From Synechococcus sp. PCC 6312 (GTDB lineage Bacteria; Cyanobacteriota; Cyanobacteriia; Thermosynechococcales; Thermosynechococcaceae): 64,000 bases of DNA. The position numbers and the translations under genes were made by a program. This document shows positions 44,193 to 52,060 of this stretch, piece after piece. Every line of letters begins with the position of its first letter. Positions within the stretch are counted from its first letter, which is position 1. The DNA lies in the NCBI RefSeq assembly GCF_000316685.1, contig NC_019680.1, positions 249,501 to 313,500 on the forward strand. Direction: 5' to 3'. Below the pieces are notes generated by a model. The model worked only from the letters and a program-made list of their open reading frames with translations. It had not been told where the DNA came from and did no database searches.

Positions 44193-44708
44193 ATGATTGA
44201 AATGCGAGTTGCAGGAATTGCCCTCGATGCGGCTACTCGAACCCCGATTGTTCTCCTCAAAGATGGGACGGAGCGCCGGGCCTTACCGATTTGGATTGGG
44301 CAAGCTGAAGCCAAGGCAATTTTACTAGCACTGGAACAAGAAAAACCCGTGCGCCCCCTAACTCACGATTTGATGACGAATATCCTCCAGGCCTGGGAGA
44401 TGACCTTAGATCGGGTTGTGATTCATTCCCTGCAAGACAACACCTACTATGCGGTATTAACCCTCCGTCAAGGTGAGATCAAAAAAGAGATTGATGCCCG
44501 CCCCAGTGATGCCATTGCCCTCGCAGTTCGCTCTGACTGCCCAATTTGGGTCTTAGAAGAAGTGGTGGCCGATGCCTCAATTCCAGTAGATCGCGATGCA
44601 GACGAAGCAGAACGCCAGGCCTTTCGGGAGTTTTTGGATAAGATTCGCCCAGAGGACTTTACCCATCAAGGACAGGATCAAGATTTAGAAGATTCCTCGG
44701 CCAGTTAG
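44193..44708 (+). CDS. Bifunctional nuclease family protein (DUF151)
   Basis: A 171-residue protein of the BFN/DUF151 family; some members have RNase and DNase activity. The fold is recognised by MRVAGIALDAATRTPIVLLK, then RRALPIWIGQAEAKAILLAL, PLTHDLMTNILQAWEMTLDR and KEIDARPSDAIALAVRSDCP. A Glu/Asp-rich C-terminus follows (about residues 130-171). ATG start with no strong ribosome binding site. The aldo/keto reductase gene begins 17 bp downstream, so the two are likely cotranscribed. Cellular role unknown. Confidence 0.9.
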   Translation: MIEMRVAGIALDAATRTPIVLLKDGTERRALPIWIGQAEAKAILLALEQEKPVRPLTHDLMTNILQAWEMTLDRVVIHSLQDNTYYAVLTLRQGEIKKEIDARPSDAIALAVRSDCPIWVLEEVVADASIPVDRDADEAERQAFREFLDKIRPEDFTHQGQDQDLEDSSAS

Positions 44709-44725
44709 TCTCCCTAATCCCTGAA

Positions 44726-45850
44726 ATGCAATATCGGCAATGGGGCCAAACCCAGCAAACCCTTTCCGTCTTCAGCCTGGGGACAATGCGGTATTTAGAT
44801 GATTCAGTTGCGGCCCTAGCGGTCATTAAAACGGCTCTAGACTTCGGGGTCAACCACATTGAAACAGCCCAGGCCTATGGTGATAGTGAGTTAATTTTGG
44901 CCCAGGCCCTGAAAATTTCCATCAACCGCCAAGATGTTTACCTCACCACCAAACTTTTACCAGTCCCTCATGCAGTCCAATTTGCGGCCAGTTTAGATCG
45001 TTCATTCCAACGATTGGGAGTTGATTATATTGATAATCTGGCCATTCATGGGATTAATACCTCGGAACACCTGGCCTGGGCTTTAGAGTTTTGTTTACCG
45101 GTGTTAGAAATAGCCCAAAGGGCCGGAAAAATCGGCGCAATTGGCTTTTCCACCCACGGATCATTGGAGTTAATATGCCAGGCCATCGAAACCCGTAAAT
45201 TTGCCTTTGTTAATCTCCACTACAATTACTTTTTTCAACGCAATGCCGCGGCGATTCAGTTAGCCCAACAGCGACACATGGGGGTGTTCATGATCTCGCC
45301 AGCGGACAAAGGCGGCCTGCTCTATCAACCTTCACCCCAACTGATCGAACTTTGTCACCCCTTCCATCCCTTGCACCTGAATTATCGCTTTCTCCTCAGC
45401 CAACCCGCCATTACAACCCTCAGTTTTGGCCCCGCTCGGCCGGATGAAGTGCCGTTTCCCCTCGAAGTTGCCGATCAAACCACTCCCCTGACGGATCTGG
45501 AGCAGGAGATTTTTCAGCGGATTGAAGATCATTTACAAACGACTCTGGGCCTGGAGCACTGCCACCAATGTTATGCCTGTTTACCCTGTCCAGAAGAGAT
45601 TGCCATTCCCGAAATTTTACGATTACGCAATTTAACCGTGGGCCTGGGGATGCAGGACTATGGGGCCTATCGCTATCAGATGCTAGAAAAGGCGGGCCAT
45701 TGGTTTCCCGGCCGCCCAGGAGCGCGATGTACGGACTGTGGAGATTGTTTGCCCCGCTGCCCCAGTCAGTTGAATATTCCGGCCCTCTTGCGAGATACCC
45801 ATGCCCAGTTACGGGGGCCTGGACGCAGACGACTCTGGCAGACGGATTAA
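44726..45850 (+). CDS. Aldo/keto reductase with C-terminal ferredoxin-like cysteines
   Basis: A 374-residue protein with an aldo/keto reductase barrel (residues about 1-270): VFSLGTMRYLDDSVAALAVI, FGVNHIETAQAYGDSELILA with the catalytic Asp/Tyr region, DVYLTTKLLPVP, YIDNLAIHGINTSEHLAW and IGAIGFSTHGSLELICQAI. The last 100 residues carry two Cys clusters, CHQCYACLPCPEEIAIPEIL and CTDCGDCLPRCPSQLNIPAL, which look like iron-sulfur-binding motifs. This combined type is common in cyanobacteria and may take electrons from ferredoxin-like donors, but the substrate is unknown. ATG start 17 bp after the BFN gene. Confidence 0.9.
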   Translation: MQYRQWGQTQQTLSVFSLGTMRYLDDSVAALAVIKTALDFGVNHIETAQAYGDSELILAQALKISINRQDVYLTTKLLPVPHAVQFAASLDRSFQRLGVDYIDNLAIHGINTSEHLAWALEFCLPVLEIAQRAGKIGAIGFSTHGSLELICQAIETRKFAFVNLHYNYFFQRNAAAIQLAQQRHMGVFMISPADKGGLLYQPSPQLIELCHPFHPLHLNYRFLLSQPAITTLSFGPARPDEVPFPLEVADQTTPLTDLEQEIFQRIEDHLQTTLGLEHCHQCYACLPCPEEIAIPEILRLRNLTVGLGMQDYGAYRYQMLEKAGHWFPGRPGARCTDCGDCLPRCPSQLNIPALLRDTHAQLRGPGRRRLWQTD

Positions 45851-46044
45851 GTCAGACCGGGGGGTTGAGCAGGGAAATCGTCATGGTTGAGATAGTTTTC
45901 TCTCCCTAGATGGCGGGAAATTTACAATTCGCAACATCATTTCCTAATTTCTGCTAGAAAGAGCATCCAATGTGATAATAAGCTTAACAATTGCAATCAT
46001 TTTGCCGCCCATCTACTTTCGATTCCTTAACAAAATATCTACCT

Positions 46045-46584
46045 ATGGCTCAACTCTCTACATCCGCTGATGTTCCCGATATGGGGCGGCGGCAGTTTAT
46101 GAACCTTTTGGCCTTTGGTGCCGTCACTGGTACTGCTTTGGGGGCCCTTTATCCGGTGATTCGCTACTTCATTCCGCCCTCTTCAGGGGGAGCAGGGGGT
46201 GGCCTGGTGGCTAAAGATGAACTGGGTAATGACATTCTGGTGAGTGCCTACTTGGAAAAACATCTGGCGGGTGATCGGTCTTTGGCCCAAGGCCTGAAGG
46301 GTGATCCGACCTATATCGTGGTGACAGAAGATCACACCATTGCTAATTACGGCTTAAATGCGGTCTGTACCCACTTGGGTTGCGTTGTCCCTTGGAATAT
46401 CAGCGAAAACAAATTTATCTGTCCCTGTCACGGCTCTCAATATGACAGCACGGGTAAAGTGGTGCGGGGGCCGGCTCCCCTCTCCTTGGCCTTGGCCAAT
46501 GCAACTGTCACCGATGACAAAGTAGTCTTTACCCCTTGGACTGAGACTGATTTTCGGACTGGCAAAGAACCTTGGTGGGCTTAG
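46045..46584 (+). CDS. petC: Cytochrome b6f complex Rieske iron-sulfur protein
   Basis: PetC is the Rieske subunit that passes electrons from plastoquinol to cytochrome f. I start at the ATG at 46045 ([20 protein letters not shown], 179 residues, the usual length); the frame also extends upstream to a TTG at 45991. One N-terminal membrane helix follows the twin-arginine-like [20 protein letters not shown]. The cluster ligands are C108 and H110 in CTHLGC, and C126 and H129 in CPCHGS; C113 and C128 form the disulfide. petA starts 6 bp after the stop, the standard petCA operon. Confidence 0.98.
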   Translation: MAQLSTSADVPDMGRRQFMNLLAFGAVTGTALGALYPVIRYFIPPSSGGAGGGLVAKDELGNDILVSAYLEKHLAGDRSLAQGLKGDPTYIVVTEDHTIANYGLNAVCTHLGCVVPWNISENKFICPCHGSQYDSTGKVVRGPAPLSLALANATVTDDKVVFTPWTETDFRTGKEPWWA

Positions 46585-46590
46585 GTCGTA

Positions 46591-47553
46591 ATGAAAATAA
46601 CTATGATGAAAACCTTAATTAAATCTCTGACCGGCTTTTTAACTCTTTGTGTGGTTTTAGGTCTCGGCCAACTGGCCTGGATGCAACCCGCGGCGGCCTA
46701 CCCGTTCTATGCCCAACAGGCCTATGAATCTCCACGGGAAGCCACCGGTCGGATTGTTTGTGCTAACTGCCACTTAGCGGCGAAACCCACGGAAATTGAA
46801 GTTCCCCAGGCCGTGCTGCCGGATTCTGTCTTTGAAGCGGTGGTCAAAATTCCCTACGACACCAGTGTGCAGCAAGTCTTAGGCAATGGCGACAAAGGCC
46901 CCTTAAACGTGGGTGCAGTGTTGATGTTACCCGATGGCTTTAGGATTGCTCCACCGGATCGGATTCCGGAAGAATTGCAAGAAAAAGTCAGCGGAGTTTA
47001 CTACCAGCCCTACAGCGAGGACAAGCAAAACATTGTCTTGGTTGGCCCCTTACCGGGTGAGCAATATCAAGAAATTGTTTTCCCAGTCCTGTCTCCAGAT
47101 CCCAACTCCGACAAAGCAATTCACTTTGGTAAATATTCGGTTCATGCCGGTGGTAATCGCGGCCGTGGCCAGGTATATCCCACAGGTGACAAGAGCAACA
47201 ACAATGTCTTTACCGCCCCAGTGGCCGGAACCATTGCCAGTATTACCAAATCCGATGATGGGGGCTATGCGGTTGCGATTACGGAAGAGTCTGGTGAGTC
47301 GGTAACCGAAACAGTTCTCCCCGGCCCCGAATTGATTGTCACTGAAGGGGATACGGTTGCTGCCGGACAGGCCCTAACCACAAATCCCAATGTCGGTGGC
47401 TTTGGCCAACACGATGCAGAAATTGTCCTCCAAGACCCGAACCGGATTAAATGGTTGTTGGTGTTCTTTGGGGCGATTACGATTTCGCAAATCATGCTGG
47501 TTCTGAAGAAAAAACAAGTCGAGAAAGTTCAAGCCGCCGAACTCAATTTCTAA
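46591..47553 (+). CDS. petA: Apocytochrome f
   Basis: Cytochrome f takes electrons from the Rieske protein and gives them to plastocyanin or cytochrome c6. A signal peptide ends in MQPAAA, leaving mature [20 protein letters not shown], whose N-terminal Tyr ligates the heme. The covalent heme site is CANCH (C57, C60, H61). A small domain with lysines sits within [20 protein letters not shown], and the C-terminal membrane helix is [20 protein letters not shown], followed by the stromal tail [16 protein letters not shown] start at 46591, with ATGs five and six codons later as alternatives. Located in the lumen-facing side of the thylakoid membrane. Confidence 0.98.
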   Translation: MKITMMKTLIKSLTGFLTLCVVLGLGQLAWMQPAAAYPFYAQQAYESPREATGRIVCANCHLAAKPTEIEVPQAVLPDSVFEAVVKIPYDTSVQQVLGNGDKGPLNVGAVLMLPDGFRIAPPDRIPEELQEKVSGVYYQPYSEDKQNIVLVGPLPGEQYQEIVFPVLSPDPNSDKAIHFGKYSVHAGGNRGRGQVYPTGDKSNNNVFTAPVAGTIASITKSDDGGYAVAITEESGESVTETVLPGPELIVTEGDTVAAGQALTTNPNVGGFGQHDAEIVLQDPNRIKWLLVFFGAITISQIMLVLKKKQVEKVQAAELNF

Positions 47554-47601
47554 GTTGGGTTGGTTGGTTGCCTAGCTCTAAAGATCTTTTGATCCAAAGA
47601 T

Positions 47602-47629
47602 ACCCTGTGCGAATTGCATGGGGTTTTTT
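47602..47629 (+). terminator. Rho-independent terminator of petCA
   Basis: ACCCTGTGC (47602-47610) pairs with GCATGGGGT (47616-47624) over nine positions, two of them wobble, around the five-base loop GAATT, followed at once by six T. It lies 49 bp after the petA stop. Confidence 0.85.
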
Positions 47630-47723
47630 ATTCCCCTAGTGCGGGTTAGGAGATTATTTTGGGACTGGTATAATAGAAACTTAAATCTACATTTAATGTC
47701 TGTGATGGATTTAGATTGACCCT

Positions 47724-48020
47724 ATGGCTGTCACCCTTCCTCAAGAACGTCAAGCTGCGGCAACAACTACGACCCGGAAGCCTTACCCCAATTACAAGGT
47801 GATTGTTCTCGATGATGACTTTAATACGTTTCAGCATGTGGCCGAGTCGTTGATGACCTATATCCCTAATATGACCAGTGACCGGGCCTGGGAACTTACT
47901 AATCAAGTCCATTTCGAGGGCTTGGCGATTGTCTGGGTCGGCCCCCAAGAACAAGCAGAACTCTATCATCTCCAACTTAAGCGAGTGGGGTTAACGATGG
48001 CTCCGGTCGAACCCGCTTAA
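47724..48020 (+). CDS. clpS: Clp protease adaptor ClpS
   Basis: ClpS hands N-end-rule substrates to the ClpAP/ClpCP protease. The 98-residue protein has a flexible N-terminus and the core YKVIVLDDDFNTFQHVAESL, where the D-D-x-x-N/T-x-x-x-H pattern makes the binding pocket for the substrate N-terminal residue, followed by RAWELTNQVHFEGLAIVWVG and EQAELYHLQLKRVGLTM. ATG start. Many cyanobacteria carry two ClpS paralogues; which one this is cannot be told here. Convergent with the UPF0016 gene. Confidence 0.94.
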   Translation: MAVTLPQERQAAATTTTRKPYPNYKVIVLDDDFNTFQHVAESLMTYIPNMTSDRAWELTNQVHFEGLAIVWVGPQEQAELYHLQLKRVGLTMAPVEPA

Positions 48021-48044
48021 AGATGAGGCAGATAATCGAGTGTT

Positions 48045-48413
48045 CTAAAGATGCACCACATCCCACAGCAATAAGACAGCAATGACCAATAGACTGACTC
48101 CGGTGGCGGTTTGGAGTTTATCGGCATCCAATCGTTGACCAAGCCACCGCCCCAGAAAGACCCCAATTAAACTTGTCAAGATCAACGCCAAGGCGGCTCC
48201 TAAAAAGACAACCCACGGGGCCTGGGATTCCGCCGCCATGAGCAAGGTGGCCAGTTGGGTTTTGTCCCCTAGTTCGGCTAAAAATACAGTCAGGAAGGCA
48301 ATGAAAAACTCTCTCCAAGGGTAAATTTTGACTGAGATTGGGGGTACTGGGCCCGCTGGGGGAGATTTTGCGAGGGGCTGTGAGTCGGGACTAGGAGAGG
48401 CAGCACTTTTCAC
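48045..48413 (-). CDS. TMEM165/GDT1 (UPF0016) family half-size cation transporter
   Basis: A 122-residue protein with about three membrane helices and one copy of the family motif E-x-G-D-K-T in FFIAFLTVFLAELGDKTQLA. Family members export Mn2+ or Ca2+; in Synechocystis the full-length Mnx moves manganese into the thylakoid lumen. Full-length forms have two such repeats; this gene holds only one, so the protein should work as a homo- or heterodimer, with the partner encoded elsewhere. The proposed start is GTG 48413, which gives a Pro/Ser-rich N-terminus; a later start is possible. Ends with GVSLLVIAVLLLWDVVHL. Confidence 0.85.
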   Translation of the reverse strand: MKSAASPSPDSQPLAKSPPAGPVPPISVKIYPWREFFIAFLTVFLAELGDKTQLATLLMAAESQAPWVVFLGAALALILTSLIGVFLGRWLGQRLDADKLQTATGVSLLVIAVLLLWDVVHL

Positions 48414-48676
48414 ATTCTTTTCACAATTATTCGCTTTAGTATTCTAATGTATCTACTCAAATATCGGTCTGAAGTAACACAAAAGATTACTTACCAAAAC
48501 ATGAAATTAAGAAAGCCCATACTGTCCCTTGATCAGGTTCGGTAAATACCCCTTCAACCCCAGGCCTGGCAACGGCACTATAGAACAAGAGGGACATACA
48601 AGGCAGGATGAAGTTTTTTCTGTAGTGGCCTGGGCCCTGTTTTTAATGCACTTTACCCCGGCAGAGGAGCCTAGAA

Positions 48677-50596
48677 ATGGCAAAAGTTGTTGGAATTGAC
48701 CTCGGTACCACAAACTCTTGTGTGGCCGTGATGGAAGGGGGAAAGCCCACGGTGATCGCTAATGCCGAAGGGTTTCGCACCACTCCCTCAGTCGTGGCCT
48801 ACGCCAAAAATGGAGACCGCCTTGTTGGCCAAATTGCTAAACGGCAAGCGGTCATGAACCCAGAAAATACATTTTACTCCGTCAAGCGGTTTATTGGGCG
48901 GCGATTTGACGAAGTCACACATGAAGCCACGGAAGTCCCCTACAAAGTTCTCAATGTCAACGGCAATGTCAAGCTGGACTGTGCTTCTCAGGGGAAACAA
49001 TTTGCGCCCGAAGAAATTTCAGCCCAGGTTCTCCGCAAGCTTAAAGACGATGCCAGCAAGTACCTCGGTGAAGATGTCACCCAGGCGGTGATCACAGTTC
49101 CGGCCTACTTTAACGACTCCCAACGCCAAGCCACCAAAGATGCCGGCAAAATTGCTGGCCTGGAAGTTTTACGGATCATCAACGAACCCACCGCGGCTTC
49201 CCTAGCCTATGGTTTAGACCGCAAGAGCAACGAAACTATTCTCGTCTTTGACTTAGGTGGTGGGACTTTTGATGTCTCAATTTTGGAAGTGGGCGATGGC
49301 GTGTTTGAAGTGCTGGCTACCTCTGGAGATACCCACTTGGGCGGGGATGACTTCGACAAAAAAATTGTGGACTACCTGGCCGAAAGCTTCCGTACCGCTG
49401 AAGGAATCGATCTGCGTAAAGATAAACAAGCTTTGCAACGGTTAACGGAAGCGGCGGAAAAAGCGAAAATCGAACTCTCCAGCGTCAGCCAGGCCGAAAT
49501 CAACCTCCCCTTTATTACCGCCACTCAAGATGGCCCCAAACACCTCGATATGACCTTGACCCGGGCCAAGTTTGAGGAGTTGTGTGCGGATCTGATTGAC
49601 CGCTGTCGGGTGCCGGTAGAAAAAGCCCTGAGTGACTCTCGCCAATCCAAAGAAGACATTGATGAAGTGGTCATGGTGGGGGGATCAACTCGGATTCCGG
49701 CGGTTTTAGAACTGGTGAAAAAAATCCTGGGTAAAGACCCCAACCAAACCGTCAACCCAGATGAAGTCGTGGCCGTGGGGGCGGCTGTCCAGGCCGGGGT
49801 CTTAGCGGGTGAAGTCAAAGATATTCTCCTGCTGGATGTGACTCCCCTGTCCTTGGGGGTGGAAACTTTGGGTGGCGTGATGACCAAAATCATTACCCGG
49901 AATACCACCATTCCCACAAAAAAATCAGAAGTTTTCTCGACTGCGGTGGATGGCCAAACCAATGTGGAAATTAAAGTCCTTCAGGGTGAGCGGGAAATGG
50001 CCGATGACAATAAGAGTCTGGGTGTCTTCCGCTTAGATGGAATTCCCCCGGCCCCCCGTGGCGTGCCTCAAATTGAAGTCACCTTTGATATTGATGCCAA
50101 CGGGATTCTTAATGTCACCGCCAAAGATAAAGGCAGTGGTAAACAACAGTCCATCAGCATTACTGGGGCCTCGACTCTGCCTTCCGATGAAGTGGAGCGG
50201 ATGGTTAAAGATGCCGAACGCAATGCCACTGCTGACCAAGAAAAACGGGAGAAGATCGAAACCAAGAACCAGGCGGAACAACTCTGCTATCAGGCCGAGA
50301 AGCAACTGTCTGAGTTAGGGGATAAGGTTCCTGGTGCTGAAAAAGATAAAGTCGATGGCCTGGTCAAGCAATTACGGGCAGAAATTGGCTATGAATCCGA
50401 CAAGAAACCCATCGAGCAAATTGACTTTGAGCGAGTGAAGGCCCTTGTTCCAGAATTGCAGCAGGCTCTCTACAGTGTTGGGGCTAACCTTTATCAACAG
50501 GGGGCGGCGGGTGCGCCTGAATCTGAGCCAACCGACAGTACTGGGAGTTCTGGTGGAGATGATGTGATTGATGCCGAGTTTTCAGAAACGAAGTAG
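48677..50596 (+). CDS. dnaK: Molecular chaperone DnaK (Hsp70)
   Basis: DnaK folds and refolds proteins with DnaJ and GrpE. The 639-residue protein starts [20 protein letters not shown], the ATPase signature; further marks are [53 protein letters not shown] and, in the substrate-binding domain, [20 protein letters not shown]. The C-terminus ends with [12 protein letters not shown], which fits the housekeeping DnaK2 type. A ribosome binding site (GAGGAG) lies 10 bases before the ATG. I found no CIRCE element in the 260 bp upstream, so HrcA control is not evident. Confidence 0.98.
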   Translation: MAKVVGIDLGTTNSCVAVMEGGKPTVIANAEGFRTTPSVVAYAKNGDRLVGQIAKRQAVMNPENTFYSVKRFIGRRFDEVTHEATEVPYKVLNVNGNVKLDCASQGKQFAPEEISAQVLRKLKDDASKYLGEDVTQAVITVPAYFNDSQRQATKDAGKIAGLEVLRIINEPTAASLAYGLDRKSNETILVFDLGGGTFDVSILEVGDGVFEVLATSGDTHLGGDDFDKKIVDYLAESFRTAEGIDLRKDKQALQRLTEAAEKAKIELSSVSQAEINLPFITATQDGPKHLDMTLTRAKFEELCADLIDRCRVPVEKALSDSRQSKEDIDEVVMVGGSTRIPAVLELVKKILGKDPNQTVNPDEVVAVGAAVQAGVLAGEVKDILLLDVTPLSLGVETLGGVMTKIITRNTTIPTKKSEVFSTAVDGQTNVEIKVLQGEREMADDNKSLGVFRLDGIPPAPRGVPQIEVTFDIDANGILNVTAKDKGSGKQQSISITGASTLPSDEVERMVKDAERNATADQEKREKIETKNQAEQLCYQAEKQLSELGDKVPGAEKDKVDGLVKQLRAEIGYESDKKPIEQIDFERVKALVPELQQALYSVGANLYQQGAAGAPESEPTDSTGSSGGDDVIDAEFSETK

Positions 50597-50629
50597 ACAC
50601 TCCCACCGCATCCATTGAGATCATGACAG

Positions 50630-50659
50630 CCCTTCCTAATGTTTTGGGGAGGGTTTTTT
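50630..50659 (+). terminator. Rho-independent terminator of dnaK
   Basis: CCCTTCC (50630-50636) pairs with GGGAGGG (50647-50653) with one wobble, followed by six T (50654-50659). It sits 33 bp after the dnaK stop and just before the convergent ImmA gene. Confidence 0.85.
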
Positions 50660-50668
50660 CTTGCTAAC

Positions 50669-51877
50669 TTAAGCAAAGAGAGTTCGGACTTGTCTGTGTC
50701 CTACAAGCTGGTTAAACAAATGATAATTACCAGTTAATTTACGAATACGACCGGCAATAATCGCTGGGTGAATCTGTAGCCTATTTGCAAACTCCTTAAT
50801 GTCAGCAATATTTGAATATTCAGTTACACGGCCAGCAACCCATAAGTGATTGGGGATTAGTTGTTCTGAAGCCCAACTGTCTGCCTCAAATTCTTTCGGA
50901 TCATTTTTGGGGTCAGCAATACTTAAATCCTCAAGATATGCATCAGTTGGATCAAGCTCTAGGTGGAGGGCTTGATGAGCTAATTCATGAAATAAACAAA
51001 ACCAAAAGTTATCAATACGGTCATATCGCAGGGTTAAACCAATGACAGGTGTGCCATCGGATAGTCGCAGAGCGCCACCATCCAGATGAGTGCGAGGTAG
51101 ATGGGGTAAATAGATTAAATGAATTCCATTTCGAGCTAGGAACTCCTGAGCTAAACGCGGCCCTGATTCTGACCAACTCAGTCGCACTAATTGCTGCATC
51201 AACTCTGGAGTAAGAGAACCTAGTTTGTATGAGGTGGGTAAGGGGGTTTCACGCGCCACTGCCAGTAGTTGAAATGCCCATGCCTGAAGCGCATAACTAT
51301 CTGTTGTACTACGAATGTGGCTATTCTTGCGACAAAACATAGTACTGACAGAACCATAACCGCCAGCCCGTTCAATCAAGCCCCGCATGAGTTCTTCCGC
51401 TCTCCCTACAAAGTCTGGATCAATCCATCCCTGTTTCGCCATTGCGGGAAGTGGAAATTTAGACCAGTCAACATTTTGAGGGTTATCAGGTAAGGTTGCA
51501 CCTGGCTCTTGTAACAAAACATCAGCCGGAATTCCTAGCCCCTGATGCAAGTTACGGATCATTTGGAGACTGAGAGAACGTTTACCAGCCAGAACTTCGG
51601 ATACTTTTGAGCGGCTACCGATAAAGGGAATCAGATCCCGCTGACTCAACTCTTGTTGTTCCATCCGAAAGCGAATCGCTGAGATCGGGTCAGGTAGTCC
51701 AATCGGGTAGTGGTGATTTTCATAATTCTCAACTAATGTGGCCAAGACATCTAGGGCATCGGCTTCAGGAGTTCCAGGCCCTGCATCCATCAGTGCGGCA
51801 ATTTGCTCAAGGGCTGCGTCATAGTTAGATTCAGACTTGATCGGCTTAATTGGGATAGGGGGAGTAAGAGTAGTCAT
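50669..51877 (-). CDS. HigA-like HTH protein fused to ImmA/IrrE metallopeptidase
   Basis: A 402-residue protein from ATG 51877 (MTTLTPPIPIKPIKSESNYD), which has a GGA ribosome binding site; upstream in-frame ATG at 51973 is unlikely. Residues 1-60 and the Xre-type HTH (about 60-125: DPISAIRFRMEQQELSQRDL, IGSRSKVSEVLAGKRSLSLQ) match antitoxins paired with HigB toxins. The remaining part is an ImmA/IrrE domain with the zinc motif FHELAHQALHL (H297, E298, H301). Such fusions can act as regulators that cleave a repressor partner. The adjoining toxin gene is reduced to its last 32 codons, so the usual antitoxin duty is gone. Its own target is unknown. Confidence 0.88.
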   Translation of the reverse strand: MTTLTPPIPIKPIKSESNYDAALEQIAALMDAGPGTPEADALDVLATLVENYENHHYPIGLPDPISAIRFRMEQQELSQRDLIPFIGSRSKVSEVLAGKRSLSLQMIRNLHQGLGIPADVLLQEPGATLPDNPQNVDWSKFPLPAMAKQGWIDPDFVGRAEELMRGLIERAGGYGSVSTMFCRKNSHIRSTTDSYALQAWAFQLLAVARETPLPTSYKLGSLTPELMQQLVRLSWSESGPRLAQEFLARNGIHLIYLPHLPRTHLDGGALRLSDGTPVIGLTLRYDRIDNFWFCLFHELAHQALHLELDPTDAYLEDLSIADPKNDPKEFEADSWASEQLIPNHLWVAGRVTEYSNIADIKEFANRLQIHPAIIAGRIRKLTGNYHLFNQLVGHRQVRTLFA

Positions 51878-51969
51878 ATTATTTCCGGGTCTATTTTGTC
51901 GTATTGCTTGTGAATACCAATAAAGCGGATATAGACGATCTGAGTATTGAAGTGGATTTTGACAACTAA
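51874..51969 (-). pseudogene. HigB toxin remnant (last 32 codons)
   Basis: On the minus strand just upstream of the HTH-ImmA gene a frame reads LVVKIHFNTQIVYIRFIG, then IHKQYDKIDPEII and a TGA stop. This is the C-terminus of HigB-type mRNA interferases, where LxVKIxFxxxxVYIRFxGTHxEYDKID is characteristic. The TGA (51876-51874) overlaps the ATG of the HTH-ImmA gene, the standard higBA coupling. The first two thirds of the toxin are missing; upstream is the start region of pcrA on the other strand. So the toxin is dead. Confidence 0.75.
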
Positions 51970-52060
51970 ACATGGAGTGACTGTGAGGATAGTTGTATTG
52001 GGGCGACTATACTGAACCTTCTACAATAGGTAAATGTTCATTTCCAGGCCCCGCTGCTCT

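Noticed and set aside
48414..48676. Search for a CIRCE element or heat-shock control site upstream of dnaK
   Set aside because: No TTAGCACTC-type inverted repeat is present.
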